NCBI GenBank assembly: GCA_029378245.1
Contig: JARKIF010000017.1
Span: 496,001 to 560,000, forward strand
Origin: Roridomyces roridus
Taxonomy: Eukaryota; Basidiomycota; Agaricomycetes; Agaricales; Mycenaceae
Length of the DNA: 64,000 nt
Direction: 5' to 3'
The notes under the pieces were generated by a model that did not search any database, was not told the origin of the DNA, and saw nothing but the letters and a program-made list of their open reading frames with translations. A program made the position numbers and the translations under genes. How positions within the stretch are numbered: position 1 is the first letter of the stretch; every line of letters starts with the position of its first letter. This document shows, in pieces, positions 12,406-24,476 of this stretch.

Positions 12406-12821
12406 TACGACTGGGATTGGGTCGAGGATTGGCAGATGGGGGTGCAATATGGGAGGGATTATTGGGCTCGAATTGAGCGTTTTATCGCGAAACGAAGGTC
12501 CAAGGAAATAAATGGTTCGTCTTTGACTGCTCCCTCTTTTATCAGACTCACAAGTTGAAGAGCGCACCTACACGATTTCGGCCGAGGTAGGTAGGTAGGT
12601 AATATTACACGGCACGGTCCGAACATCGAACGCCGGTTTCCAGGGATTATCCCGGTGTACAAAGCAAGTAAATTACACCTTCGTCCCTGGGCCCTTCCCC
12701 ACCAGCCAAGCCCCATGACACAGATACCATAGGTTAGCCTATGCCCCGCGGTAGAACTCAACTGATAAAGAGAGGCAGATACTGAGCATGGAATTATTTA
12801 GTCACCTCTCAACTCGAACAG
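12406..12821. other. Short intergenic spacer
   Basis: No gene was recognised. A small GTAG microsatellite lies at about 12585-12600. Confidence 0.5.
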
Positions 12822-13867
12822 TCATCCGCCGCCACGATACACCGGGGCCTCATAATAAACACACAGGACTTCATGGACATATTTCCCCACCAGTTGGATA
12901 GTTGAGCGCTCGTGAATGACAGCTTTCAAGAACTCAAGGCTTGTAAGTTCCATCATTTTCTGCTGCAGTTTTGGCACTGTTCGGAATAGTTTGACCCCGA
13001 ACGCCGATCTGAGTGTGACAATTTCAATCGAAGCTTGACATTCAAATAGGGCGTGTTCAGGGCTTTCAACCATAGCAGTGCAGAAACGGCATAAACGCTC
13101 AGCTCGTGGCAGGCGTGGATGTGCATGATCCGCATAACGCAATCTCTCCAAGGCCAATCGGTGTGTCGATAGAATGACAGAAGTGAGAGCTTCTCGGTGC
13201 TCTGGTACTGTGATCATCGACAGATAGTGCCTCATTTGAAGAGTAATTTGCGCCGGCGGTTTGTCCTTCTGAGGCTCGCGGCGACCATGTAGCAAATACA
13301 ACTTGTCCGAGTTGTCTACCTCTTGCTGCATCCAATTGAGTGCCCTTTTCTCTACTTCGTCTCGATATGCCTCAACTGATTTCACAGTTGCATTATTGAG
13401 GTCAATCGGCGGGCAGTCAATTTGAAGTTTCTGGGCTGCTATCAATACATCTCCTGCCCAGGACTTTTTACCCTCGTCTGCAAGCTCTATTGAGCTATTT
13501 AAGCATATTCGGGCCAGGTGAGTCGGTGGCAACGAGAGTAGATATACGAAGTAACCCAGTAGCAAAAGGAATCGTCGAATACGAAGAGGCATAACTCCAG
13601 TCTCAGTGAAAAGAGGTATGAGCATGGATCGACTATGGACATTCAGAATTTGGCGTAGGAAGTCTACTTGCACTTTGCAGAGCTCGTTCACATGTACATC
13701 TTCACAGTCCGGGGCAATCTCACACCCGTGTATCAGATGACAGTCAACTCGCGCCATGTATATGGTTTTGTACTGCTTTGGAGTGAGACGTCCCGCCGCA
13801 TCGTCAATTCCCATCAGTCGATGCACACAATACCTCGCAGCACTTGCTTTCTCCTCGTTCCGAGTCT
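12822..13867 (-). pseudogene. LINE (non-LTR) reverse transcriptase, C-terminal fragment
   Basis: The translation carries the pattern found after the polymerase domain in agaricomycete LINE proteins: GRLTPKQYKTIYMARVD, HGCEIAPD, FLRQILNVHSRSM, LFTETGVMPLRIRRFLLLL, and a terminal zinc-binding motif CRFC...ESPEHALFEC (C-x2-C-x8-H-x4-C), ending at a natural stop at 12822. The catalytic domain (YxDD) is missing, so this is a 5'-truncated copy, the usual outcome of target-primed reverse transcription. Upstream of about 13867 the frame runs into a dispersed repeat that recurs at 40.3 kb. Confidence 0.8.
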
Positions 13868-14030
13868 TAAAATTTATTTTAAGCTCGGTCTTATCGGCCG
13901 TTTTCCCGCCAGAGTGGGGTCGCATCCTTTTCGATGACGTCAGTGTCGGTGGTGGGATCACTTCCATTTAAGGTAATTTTCCGACCATTTTGGCTCTTTT
14001 GGATACTCCTCAGTCATTCTCTCTTACGCC
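13865..14030. repeat. Dispersed repeat, copy 1 (partner 40320-40487, inverted)
   Basis: The 165-bp block beginning AGTCTTAAAATTTATTTT matches the reverse complement of about 40320-40487 at roughly three quarters of positions by eye, including CGATGACGTCA and TTTTGGCTCTTTT. Here it abuts the LINE fragment; at 40.3 kb it abuts a truncated oxidoreductase. Confidence 0.7.
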
Positions 14031-14445
14031 TTGAACCTGCCGGTCTGCGTTGGGTCTGCGTGTTACCATCTCCGCCGCCCAAAGTCGACGGAAGCAGAAC
14101 GGCATCGGTCCGACCGGACCATGTTTGGCTGCCGATGACAGGTCCGTTGGCAGCTCGGCACGCCTCTTGCTTCCCACCACCATGCCAACACTATGCAGAG
14201 TGCTCAGTACTCGACCGTGACGGCCATTTCAAATCTCCGCTACTCTATGCACGACAAATTTGTCCTTCTCCGGTACAGTACTCTGGTTCACTTCATGAAT
14301 CCCTTGGCTCTTTACCATTTTCACGGCACTTGGCGGCATCTGGATTCTACGGTCTACCAAGTACTCGTGTGCAGCCTTGCACATCTCCCTGGCTCATGGG
14401 CCTTGTCGCCATTTGGCCAAGTTCCAACATTGTTCTGTCCCCCTG
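14031..14445. other. Spacer before the second 1,568-bp copy
   Basis: A plus-strand open frame (13934-14638) crosses from the dispersed repeat into the transposon and cannot be a real gene. Nothing else was recognised. Confidence 0.5.
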
Positions 14446-16013
14446 CATCAGGAAAATCCGGATTCGCCAATTGACACAGATTGTTGCCAATTGGCAGCAA
14501 TCTCTGCCAATTGACAAATTGTCAGAATGTCCAGGTCCCGATCCGTTGTCAACATTCCACGGCAAATTATCACCAATTGTCAGGGATTGCCGAGAATTAT
14601 GGCACTGTTTCACCGTTGGTTCTCAGGCTGTTGATTAAAAACAATTAAAAACAATGATGAATTCAATTCGCTCTACATACAACAAGAATACGATACTAAG
14701 TAATAATCTAGCCTACAACACAGCTCTCCGGCCACATGCAACCAGGGAACACGACACAGCACTGCAACAGGAGAAAATTCAGTGATCGGCGACGAACGGC
14801 ATAGGGTGGGACATACTACTGAGCCATGATGAGGACAAAGGGAGTGAGAGAACGGCGGTACAAAAGAGCTGAACAGAACGGCGTCAACGGCAAGTGATCA
14901 TGAGAAGAGTCAAATAACGTACATTGCACCACGTGAATCTGTGATTGAGAACGAAAGGAACAACCCGTGGGTGTACACTGCTGTGCGGCACAGCACTAGC
15001 AAGCAGACTAAATGAATGGCAGCACATGGGGGACTTGAAATACATACACACCTTGCAACAGCGCATGGATTTGAGCAAAGACGGTGAGCAGGAGCGCAAG
15101 AACGGCGATGCGCTGAGGAAACGTAACAAGTTAGCGAGCAGGAACACCATGACAACGGTAACGTACATGATTCACCTGCGGTGATGCGGCCGCACGCGAG
15201 GTCCGCCCATTGACACGTCGCACGATCTGGGTGCCAGCTCAGAATGCCCATGGAACGAGAAACACACCTTGCACCCACTACCTGTTGGTATACGGTAGAC
15301 GTGCAGTCTCGGGAATGCAGGGGCAACCATGCCTGATTTGAGGCAAGTCGCATCGAGACGGAAGACATCCGAAGAGGCATGATATCTACAGCGGGGATGA
15401 GGACTCGAGAATCAGAGAATAGCTACTTCTCACCTGGAGGGACTGCAGCTCGACGTGACCGACACAGGACGTGGGCCAAAGAAGGAAGCGCCAGACACAG
15501 AGGGAACAAGGGAGGGATGGTGGTGGTTAAGAAGAGAGAAGTGAAAAAAGTGACAACTTGTTTGGATGGCATGTCGTGATTGATCCTCGGCTATCTTCGG
15601 CGGTGATTTCTGTCCGAGACTTCCCACGTCTCGGCAATGACTTCAAATCTTCTCAAGTCCCCCGGGGCCCGCGCCGCTGCCTGTGTCCACGGTCTTGTTT
15701 CCCTCTTTACTGCCGCCTTGTGCATGCACCATAGCAAGTTAACTATCGGCACAATTCTCTCAAATCCCCACAAGTTTTGCCCCAGAGCTCAGTGATATGA
15801 GAGCCTGTATGAGTGGACAAGTGTTGCAGTGCCAGTCTTTGAATGAATGAGTGGTACACACAGCACTTGAAGCTGCTTGGAGAAAGTTGGAGAATTGGTT
15901 TGGCCGCAAATTGTCAGGAAGTGTCAAGGATTGTCAGAGATTACCGAGGTTGTATGATTGTTACAAAATGTCAACAATCAAAATCAAATTGGCAGATCCG
16001 GTTTTTCCTGATG
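14446..16013 (-). mobile_element. 1,568-bp TIR element, copy 2 (inverted)
   Basis: It has the same length and the same sequence as 7753-9320 wherever compared, in opposite orientation. The flanking 2-bp repeat here would be TG (14444-14445 and 16014-16015). The flanks of the two copies differ immediately outside CATCAGG, so they arose by two insertions or by insertion plus inversion of the intervening DNA, not by duplication of a longer block. Confidence 0.8.
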
Positions 16014-16149
16014 TGTTGCCAGCTCTGGCCACAAATTGTACACTTCCACCGTCGCTATTAAATATTTTTACAGTGCTCCCCTGATCAAAGTTCTCCCCTT
16101 ACATCCCCCCACCCTCCCCATCATCAATGGTTGTCGGCAACCTTCCCCT

Positions 16150-16438
16150 ACCTTCCCGAGTGCCAGCTAAACCACCCAGACTCGGATTGCCATGCGAAGC
16201 AATGGCCCTTAAAGGCAGGTAGTGTTTTTCAAACATGTTTCTCGAGGTTGTTCGCATGTGTACTCCGACATATTTTTCCTCTGTGCTGACACTCAGAACA
16301 TTTGTTCCTATTCGGAATTGGAGGCCATGATGTGCTTGGCCGAAAATCATTATGATTGTCTTGATTAGATTCACAACAATGAAATTTCGTGAGCACCATG
16401 ACGCGAGGAGTGGGCCAATTGCTTGAGTTGAGGAACAA
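16150..16438 (-). pseudogene. LINE reverse transcriptase fragment (thumb region)
   Basis: The minus strand reads LIKTIIMIFGQ, FRIGTNVLSVSTEEKYVGVH and RNMFEKHYLPLRAIASH, the pattern following the catalytic core in fungal LINE polymerases (KT..M.FG, then E.YVG). It is short, without a start and with shifted frames. It overlaps in domain content with the 12822-13867 fragment, so it comes from a separate insertion. Confidence 0.6.
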
Positions 16439-16727
16439 GGTATCTCGGCATCGACTGTACAGTTACGTTTTGTTTACGTTCACTCAGTGCTTTCAATCGA
16501 ACTCATTATTCTAGAACTTCGTTCGAGTCATTATTCTTGTCGCTGGGTTGAAATTTTGAATATGTACATTCGCAGTGGTGTGGACTCAGATTCATCATCG
16601 AGGCACGCCGGCGCCGGCGTTGCCAAGCTTTGCCAAGTGCATTGCCATGCCATCGTGCTTCCGTTTCAGCAGCGTTTCAGCTGAAGGACTCGGCGAAAGA
16701 CTTTTCTTTGTCCACTCTCCTCCAACG

Positions 16728-17630
16728 ATGGAGTTGGCAAAAGGCGAACAATCGCCTACCCTCCCCCCCGAACTGGAGCGCCATATCTTCGAGATCTGTG
16801 CCTTCTCAAGACCCGCGACTATCCCCAAACTTGTCTTGGTTGCCCACCGGGTCAAGCAATGGTGCGTGTATTCCAATCTGACAATCTCGTGCCTTTCTCC
16901 GAATCGTATCCTCAGGCTCGAGCCCACTCTGTATCGCGCGCTGGTAGTGGGAGAACCACAGCCTTTTCATTCACCTGATGGCGAACCATGGCCAGTCCTC
17001 ACCCGGTCCACACTATCATCCACCATCCGCAGGAAATCGACCGAATTTGTACGCAATTCTGTGCGAAACATCTTCTTCGAGCAGTTCTGCGGTCCCTTTC
17101 TGGTGCAGATCCTCACAGTTTGTCCTGAAGTGGAGAATCTGTACTTGAGATGGCAGGCTGTCGATCTTAATTTATCCGGATTCCGCCTCCCAGGGTTGAA
17201 GAAGCTGTCGATCCGAGACCCAGTCGTCCTCACACCAACCCCGGCGTACTCCCACATCACGCATCTGCACATGTCTTCCAATCCGGGCTCTGAATCCGAT
17301 ACGGACGTTTTCTACGCCTCAATCCTGCAGTGCCTGCCGTCACTCACTCATCTCTCTTTGTCCCACTATGGATATCGGCGTATCCTCCTCCCTCTCCTGC
17401 AGAACTGTCCACTACTCGAGGTTTTGGTTTATTTCACCTGCGAACGAGATTTCACTGAGAGCTTGGCGGATGACGTACGTTTCGTCGTCTATGGCGATCC
17501 CGACAGCTATCACCGGTTCAACGACTGGTGGAGGGGCGTGTGTTCTGGGGATGACCACTGGTATTACGCTGAGCGGCTTATCGAGAAACGTCGGTCTGGG
17601 GAAGTGGAGAGTAGGTTACTTTTTATGTAA
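16728..17630 (+). CDS. F-box/LRR-like protein of the agaricomycete LPPELERHIFE family (282 aa)
   Basis: Two exons, 16728-16861 and 16916-17630, join to one 282-residue frame; the 54-bp intron starts GTGCGT and ends CTCAG, giving HRVKQW-LEPTLYRAL, the expected continuation. The start (MELAKGEQ) lies just before LPPELERHIFEICAFSRPATIPKL, the conserved N-terminal helix of a family very expanded in Mycena-like fungi. Leucine-rich segments follow (FLVQILTVCPEVENLYL, FRLPGLKKLSI, CLPSLTHLSLSHYG), and a C-terminal WWRGV...GDDHWYYAE block closes the protein. The role is unknown; such proteins are presumed adaptors of ubiquitin ligases, though the F-box-like region here is not a canonical F-box. The gene looks intact. 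Confidence 0.85.
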   Translation: MELAKGEQSPTLPPELERHIFEICAFSRPATIPKLVLVAHRVKQWCVYSNLTISCLSPNRILRLEPTLYRALVVGEPQPFHSPDGEPWPVLTRSTLSSTIRRKSTEFVRNSVRNIFFEQFCGPFLVQILTVCPEVENLYLRWQAVDLNLSGFRLPGLKKLSIRDPVVLTPTPAYSHITHLHMSSNPGSESDTDVFYASILQCLPSLTHLSLSHYGYRRILLPLLQNCPLLEVLVYFTCERDFTESLADDVRFVVYGDPDSYHRFNDWWRGVCSGDDHWYYAERLIEKRRSGEVESRLLFM

Positions 17631-17765
17631 ATATTATTGGCGTATCCGGGCACTCATGGACTGATTCTGGACGGCGGTTTGCCATACCAGAGGCCGCGGC
17701 TTGGAGATGACAGAAGGTAAGCAGATATCATTGTTATTCACTTCGAGGGTATCGGCTGAACAACT

Positions 17766-18996
17766 TCAAGGGTATAAATATCCCTCCCTAGAATCACAAT
17801 CCTCCGCCTTGAACTGCTCGAATACGAGTCTTCCTTTCTCCCTGGCCCGAGGCATCCCCTTCCGCACACAATCGTATAGTTGTTGCATGTGCACACTCGT
17901 CGTCGCTTCTGGAACATCAAACTGCCAACACACGCGCACTTCTTCCGCGGCGGGCTGGACCGAGGTCAGCGCTGCATCCAAGCTCGCTAGAGTCGCTAAA
18001 CACCCGGCATCCAGGGCCGGTGAGTCGGGCTGCGCCGCACACGCGACAGTCAGAGTTATGCGTGAGAGGCGCGGTGCCAGAGTGGGACGTAAGAGGGCCT
18101 GAAGTGTGTCGACGAGCCACCCAGAGGCGAGGTTGTCTGACGAGAGGACGAACTCGACTGAGCGCAACGACGGAAAGTGGGCATTCAGTTGTGAAGTGGG
18201 GCTCTCAGCTAACTTCATTCAGCAGACGCTACCACAGGGAGGAGGCCGACATACCGATCCCGTTAAACCGAAGGTGCTCCAGTGTCTCCGCGCAGCCATG
18301 GACGAGACGCATGCTTTCCTCACAGTCGAAAACAACAGAGAGGAACCGCATCTGTCCTGCCAACTTTGCCAATTGCCCCTCGTTCAGAAATTCACTGACG
18401 CTGCTCGAGCGCTCTTCGACCGCCAACCGCTCGACGGGGCGCGAAAGGATACGCGCCCAATTCGGGGGTGAGCGGCACCGCAGTCTCGACGCAGCGTCGA
18501 CAGACGTGGATTTGAAGGACAGGCCCGGTGCGGCGATGAGGAGCTCGAGCATCACATCTTGTGGAATGGCCGAGAACGAGTCGACGTGCAGCTCGCGTAA
18601 CGACCGCTGTCGTGCGAGGAAGCGGAGGAATGGGGCGTGGAACGCAGGCGTCCACGAGAGGGTGCCGCCGTCGAGCATGCACCACCGCACGTTGGATAGT
18701 TTGTTGAGCACGCGTTTGAGGCTCTTGATGTCCGGGATGGATGGCACTTCGTCGGGGAGGACGACGGATAGGTGGGTAAAGTATGCCGCGATGTGGGGCG
18801 ATTCGTCGAGGAGAGTGGATACTGTGTCGTAGTTGGGTGGAGTAGCCCATCCGTTGAGGGTCAGCGAGCGGAATAGGCGGCGTTGGCTGGGGTAGCGGAA
18901 TAGTGATGAGCTAACGAGCGAGCAGGATTTGAGAGTCGCTGTATCGTCCACTTTGCAGATGATGGCATCGATGATTTCGGGAGGAAGCTGGGGCAT
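17766..18996 (-). CDS. F-box domain protein (394 aa)
   Basis: The start at 18996 opens with MPQLPPEIIDAIICKVDD followed by TLKSCSLVSSSLFRYPSQRRLF, the typical agaricomycete F-box (LPPEII..I...L..CSLV...F...SQ..LF). A 46-bp intron (18209-18254, GTATGT...TTAG with CTGAA branch site) joins LRFNGI to AESPTSQLNAHFPSLRSVEF. The remainder is leucine-rich and would fold as an irregular LRR array that selects targets for an SCF ubiquitin ligase. The exons are 18255-18996 and 17766-18208. It is transcribed convergently with the F-box-like gene at 16728. No damage is visible. Confidence 0.85.
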
Positions 18997-19437
18997 TGGG
19001 TGAAGTTTCCAGGTAGAGCTCGGACTTTTGTAGGCGTTTGCTTTACAGCATGAGTTGTCGCGCGCCGCGCGCGGCTGCCAAAGACTCGGGCCAGAACGAA
19101 TTTCCCATGGCAGCTTTGGAAGCGCCCACGAGCGGGACGAAGCGGCGGAGCGGCATTCACCAGGATCGAGTGCCTCCCGTTATTCGAAAGCGGCGCGCAA
19201 GCTGTAGACGGCATCGCATTTAGACATGGATGCTGTTGATACACTTGAGGAAAGCAGTAGCACAGCCGAGGGTCCTTGAGCGGTCCCCACGGGGTCGACG
19301 TATTATTTCGAGAGAAAGCTTCCGTGGGCCGAGTCGTGGTGAAGACCGAAGCAACACTGGAGCCAAGTAGGAGCGTGGGAGCGTTACGTGTCACATCACA
19401 CCCTTGACCTCAAACCACGACCTTCGCTGCTTTTGGG

Positions 19438-20673
19438 ATGGTCGTGCCACAGGAACTGGTCGATCTCATCGTCGCTAATCTTGCGGGAGACGAAGAGACT
19501 CTTCCATCCTGCTCCCTGACTGCACGCTCATTCGTACGAGCTTCCCAGGCCCTCCTTTTTGAGCAAGTCGAAATCCTCCCTGCGCAAGACCACGGCGATG
19601 GCCCTTGCCGAGCTTTTCTCAAAATTCTTACACAGTCCCCCCATTTGGCGGCGCTGGTCATCCAGGTGGACATCGTCACCGCCATCCGTTCTGCCGAGTG
19701 ACACGCACCAACGGTGATGGCCGCGAGGACTCCTCTATCGCTGGTGCTTCCCCTCCTCGGAAATCTCAAACGGATGTCCTTGGTCGAAGATTCAAGGTGG
19801 TCTTGGAACGCAGATCACGAATTCACACGCACGGGACATACCCACTGGAGCACAATTGGTCGACAGATAAAATCCGCGCTGACTGATGTGTTCGCCTCTC
19901 CAAATTTGGAGTCCATTCACATCAGCGGGCTCGCAATTCATTCTCCCCAAGTCCTCCTGTCCCTCTTTTCCGGGGCAACTGCACTGAAAACGTTGGCGCT
20001 GTCCAATATCCACTTCATTGAAACCGACAACCTTAGCTCTTCGTCCGAGTCGCAGCGCTGGCATCCACAGCTCATGTCGCTCCGGATTTCGAGCAAAGGT
20101 GGCGGAGATCCCTTGAGTGTGTATTTCCTCAATCCCCAGATCGACTTGTCGCGCCTCACGACACTCACCGTAACAACAAATTTTCAAGAATGGACGAACA
20201 CCGCGCCAGTTGGCGCCCTTCTTTCTTTGGAGAGTATTGAACATGTAGTCACTGATTGTTACAACTGTGAGCTTGGTCTCGCCCCTTCTCTTCACCGATT
20301 CACGTTGTTTTATGATATAGGTTTATTTCCAAAGTCAACGTTCCACTCCAACCGATGCACCATTCGCATCCGTTCCTCCGATATACGCTACACGATGCAG
20401 GAAACATTCCGAGATTGTCCGCCGGACTCTCGCGCCGAGTCGATCATCTTCGAGGGAAATGTTCGCCTCCGCTGGCCTGCGACGGATCTGCTGTTGAACC
20501 TTACGGTAGCGTCGGCGTTGGTGAACATGAGGAGCCTGAGGGCGGTGAAGATACGAGTAGATGTGCTGTCCTTCAGAGACCAGCAGGACCGCAGCTGGTT
20601 GGAAGACATGCGGAGTTCGCTCCCTTGCTTGACGGAACGAGGTTTGCTGACGGTGACTCGCTCTGATGGTTAG
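19438..20673 (+). pseudogene. F-box protein gene with one in-frame stop
   Basis: The frame starts MVVPQELVDLIVANL followed by TLPSCSLTARSFVRASQALLFEQV, an F-box of the same family as the neighbour at 17766, from which it is divergently placed. The frame is open to 20673 except for TGA at 19699-19701 between AIRSAE and HAPTV. No intron that removes this stop and keeps phase was found. Downstream the family pattern continues in the same frame (LVLPLLGNLKRMSL, LTDVFASPNLESIHISGL, ALKTLALSNI). CGA to TGA is a plausible cause. It is either a recent pseudogene or a truncated F-box-only protein of 87 residues. Confidence 0.7.
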
Positions 20674-21038
20674 TGGTTCTGTCGCTGTATCCTGGTTGCT
20701 CATTTTCGTTGCAGAGGATGGTGACGAGCACGTGTGGAATTAGCGCTGAGGCCGAGGTCTGGAATTTGGCATATTACTTGATTAAAAACTCTCGTCCAAA
20801 TCGCCAGATTATACTATTTATGCAGAGTGTTGGCGGAGGGGGAACTTATCTGGGAGATTGAGGGTTTGTTGGGCTCGGAGGACGACACGGTTGAGATTCA
20901 TTAGCTTGAGACAAATGCAAGCCATATCATCTCCATTTTATATATCCATTTCAACGTATCCAGAAGTCTGAACGAAAAGTCCAAGTATCATTTCAGAGGT
21001 ATAGGCTTCGTTACTCTGTATTACCGCCACTCACTCTT
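20674..21038. other. Intergenic
   Basis: This is the spacer between the F-box pseudogene and the 3' end of the oxidoreductase gene. Nothing else was recognised. Confidence 0.5.
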
Positions 21039-22294
21039 CTAACGTGCCTCTATAGTTGGCGTCGCAAACGGATAGTCCGTAAACCCAGCAGGATCTACAC
21101 TTCCGGGCGAATAGTAGAGCGCACGATTCCCAACAGTTAGCGCGATGTCGTGCAGCAGTCGGTGAGGAAGATCGGGCTGCAATGAACATGAATCTCTACA
21201 ATTTGTAACCACGAGCGGATCTAGAGACTCACGTTGGCGATGTACCTCCTCGCAAAGGCAATCAAATCGCCCTTGTGCTGCGCCGTGGCGAGAGCCGTCT
21301 CGCGGGTATACCCTCCAGCGCTGATCAGCCGGCGGTCTCCCCAGATGTCACGAATAAAGTCGTTCGAGGTGCCTTCTCTGGCTTCCACGGTATCCCAGTC
21401 GCCTACGTCCGCTTCGACGACGTGAAGGTATGCAAGATGGGGGTAACGGTCTCGGAGTTCGGTCACGAGGTGGGTGTACGTCGGCTTGAGGTGGTCGAAG
21501 CGCATGTCTGAGGTGGATAGTCAGAGGCATAAGCAATAATGTGAAGCATCTCACCGTTGTAAGTCCCCCACGGGCTAATCCTGAATCCAGTCTTCGTTTC
21601 ACCGACGGCCTTGACAACAGCCTCGACCACCTCGAGCGGGAACCGCGCCCGGTTCTCGACCGAGCCGCCATATGCATCCGTTCGGATGTTACTCCGATCG
21701 TGGAGGAATTGGTCGAGAAGATACCCGTTGGCTCCGTGGACCTCGACACCGTCAAACCCCGCTTTATGAACGGCGTTGGATGCACCCGTGGCCCAGAGCT
21801 GCACGTACTCCTTGATTTCCTCGATTGTGAGCGGACGGGGAACGTCGGTGGTACCAGAGATTGGGATGTCAGAGGCGGACACGAAAGGCAGTCCTTCTGC
21901 GGCGAGTACTGGTGCTTCAGCGGCTCGCCCCATAGCCCAGAGTTGGAGGTAGATGAACGAGCCCCTGGCATGAACGGCTTCCGTCACCTTCGTATCCAAT
22001 GAGACTGTGCAGGACGAACTTGAATTGACATACCTTCTTCCAGGCAGCAATCTGTTCGTCAGACCAAATACCCGGCACGTGGTCGTGTCCACCGGCACGC
22101 GCGGCGATGAGAGTGGCCTCTGTGATGAGTAGACTGCCGGGGGTGCTGGCCCGCTGTGCGTAGTATTCTGCGACGTGAGGCAGAGGCGCGTGGTTGCCGT
22201 CGGCGCGGAATCTTGTAGTCGGGGCAAATACGACGCGGTGCGCGAGGTCGATTTCACCGACACGGGTGGCCTGGAAGAGTTTGTGGCTTGACAT
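21039..22294 (-). CDS. NADH:flavin oxidoreductase, Old Yellow Enzyme family (368 aa)
   Basis: Four exons (22294-22034, 21987-21555, 21507-21233, 21176-21039) join through introns of 46, 47 and 56 bp, all GT...AG. The product is an FMN-dependent enoate reductase of the cytosolic OYE family, which reduces activated C=C bonds with NAD(P)H. Visible landmarks are FAPTTRFRA (Thr26/27 near FMN), EYYAQRASTPGSLLITE, PGIWSDEQIAAWKKV, QLWAMGRAA, and the active-site motif HGANGYLLDQF with His171, Asn174 and Tyr176. SVENRARFPLEVV and ISAGGYTRE (phosphate binding) follow. The C terminus reads YTDYPFATPTIEAR, like relatives. Length is normal. Two damaged paralogues lie at 40650 and 52224, so this is the only intact copy in the window. 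Confidence 0.95.
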
Positions 22295-22987
22295 TGAGAA
22301 TATTTGAGTAGATTCCAATGTATGGCGTACTCTTCATGACAGAGTCTTTTTATACTCCGAATTGATAGTGCGATCGACATCCCGGACGAGAACCTCGGCC
22401 AGATTTGGGCGCTTACTGAGCATTACTGAGAAAGGTGCCGTCTTACAAATACTCCAGCCTGCGGTTTAGCGAGCCCGAGGTTATCTTCCGACGGAGTTGT
22501 TGGCAATGCAAGCGAAGCCTCGGCACGGTCGGCGGAGAAACCCGAAGTAAGATCGACCAAATAGCAGACGGGGCATACGCAATAGCGATGGTCGGCGCTG
22601 ATGGGCATGGCACCCGATGTCTTGGTGTCGGCGGTGGGCAGAATACTGGTAGGCACAGACACATGAGGCATAGGCTTATGGATTGAGTTCTTGACTGCGC
22701 GCTCAAACGCTCACAGCCAGATCCCACTAGAATGCAATGCAATGAGACCGTGTGGCTTGATAACAAGATGATCCTGCGGAGAAAAAGGATACCCCAGCTA
22801 GCCCTAAGCCCAACAAGCAAATTGTGGTGGCGCTGCGTGTATGAATGGGAGTGGTGGCGGGGAAGAGGACGGACCGGAAGGATGCAGGAGCATGAACTGG
22901 ACGTCTCAAACAGGGGAATTGAGCAAGACCGAGAGGGCCTGGATGCGATGAGAGAACCACCTGGCACCAGGAGAGAGCCACATGGAT
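22295..22987. other. Intergenic, upstream of the oxidoreductase
   Basis: Open frames on both strands look random. The promoter of the 22294 gene should lie here; no clear TATA box was identified. Confidence 0.5.
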
Positions 22988-24370
22988 CGTAGTTGGATAG
23001 TTGGATTAGACATCCAGCTGTAGTACATAAGTTGGATTCGGATGTGTACCCCATTAGGAATTCCACCTCCGTCGCTGGCTCGTTGGATTGAAGTGCATGA
23101 TAGTTGGATTCATGAACGGGCAATTAAGCAAAATCCATTACATTTGGTGCATCAGGATTCAGGAGGGGCCTCCGAGGCGGCTACCCTCTTAAGTGCGTCC
23201 ACATTGGGAGACCTTCTGTCAGTGTTAGGTCAGTGTCGTGCCAAAGTTGAACGTGCCTACGGCGCGAGTCGCACAATAGGTGCTAGACCAGCACCAGCTG
23301 CACGAGACGCGCCTACGCGCATGCCGACCTCGTCCCCTCGCGATGGCAGAGCACTCACTTCTCCAAGTTGAAGTTGGTTGATGTCAAGGTTGAACATTTG
23401 TCGGCCCCAAGTTTCAATTCCACATTTCAACTAAGTAATAATACATAATCTCATTCTATTTTTCCTGTGGTATGACCAACCCTGTGTCTCCGCCGCCACT
23501 GAGATGGCATTGAGACTCCGGCGGGTGCGCATGTTGGAAATTATTTAAAGCCCTCGGAAAGGAATCAATCTATGCATTATGGATGAGACGAGTCAAAACT
23601 GACCTCAGCATATGCACGCTGCAATATTTATCCGGTCTCTGCACCCATGAATCCCAATCGTTTTGGGGTTCTTCAAGCTCCTCTGAGTCCTTGTCGGATA
23701 CGGAAGACGAATCTAGAAGAAGACAATCAGGAATCTCGTTCGCTTCCAAGGGCGCGTGAGTCCCACCCGGTATGCATAGAGAGGGCAAATCCTCCGGGTC
23801 TGAAACGACGGAGGGAGCAACGGAAAGCGGAACAGACGTCGTGGAGATCGAAACCGACGGATCTGAGATGAGGAAATCAGAAAGAAAAGAAAAAGGTCGG
23901 CCGCATTGCGCCCTCACGTACCTTCACAAGCGCTCTCAAAACTCACCGGCTCCCCCACATCTGAGTCCTCCGGATTATTGGCCACGGTATCGGGCTTCAT
24001 TCAGCGGGGCGGCGCCATGGAGACACACGGGATCTGCAATAAATGCTCGGTGAGTTTACATATCTGCGGGGAGGATCGGCGGCGACACTCACCAGTGGGA
24101 TGCATAGGGCGCCGCGGCAACGGTGTAACGGGGAGGAGACAGGTGGGAGGGAAAAAGGTGAAGCGGTTGGTGGCGACCGAGTATTTATGCCATCCAACGA
24201 TCCAACGAAGTTTCGGGTCCATCCTGGTCCATCCAACGAACATACCGCGTTTCTGCCTGTTTGAAATTTCTGCTCGGCTATCCCATCCAACGAGCTTGGC
24301 ATGGGAAACGATCTTGGCGTGGGAATCCAACGCTGATCTCGCGCGCGTTCAATCCAACTATCCAACTACG
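22988..24370. mobile_element. 1,383-bp element with TTGGAT-rich inverted ends
   Basis: The ends read CGTAGTTGGATAGTTGGATT (left) and the same on the reverse strand at the right, exact for 20 bp. Further TTGGAT copies occur inside the left end (to about 23125) and ATCCAAC copies inside the right end (24190-24370), forming mirrored subterminal arrays. No target duplication is clear. A 115-codon minus-strand frame (23917-23570) is acidic and serine-rich and not recognised. Non-autonomous DNA transposon is the best reading. Confidence 0.75.
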
Positions 24371-24476
24371 TACATATAGACTCCACCAGGAGAGTAGCAG
24401 CAGAGAAAGTACGATTCAGCAAGAGCCTATCAGATGCCCAATCGAGAGACAGTGAGCCGAGTTGAGGCAAGACCGC

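Noticed and set aside
13934..14638. 234-codon plus-strand open frame
   Set aside because: It crosses from a dispersed repeat into a transposon end, so it cannot be an evolved gene.
18861..19394. 177-codon minus-strand frame upstream of the F-box gene
   Set aside because: It is out of frame with the F-box protein over the overlap and has no recognised pattern.
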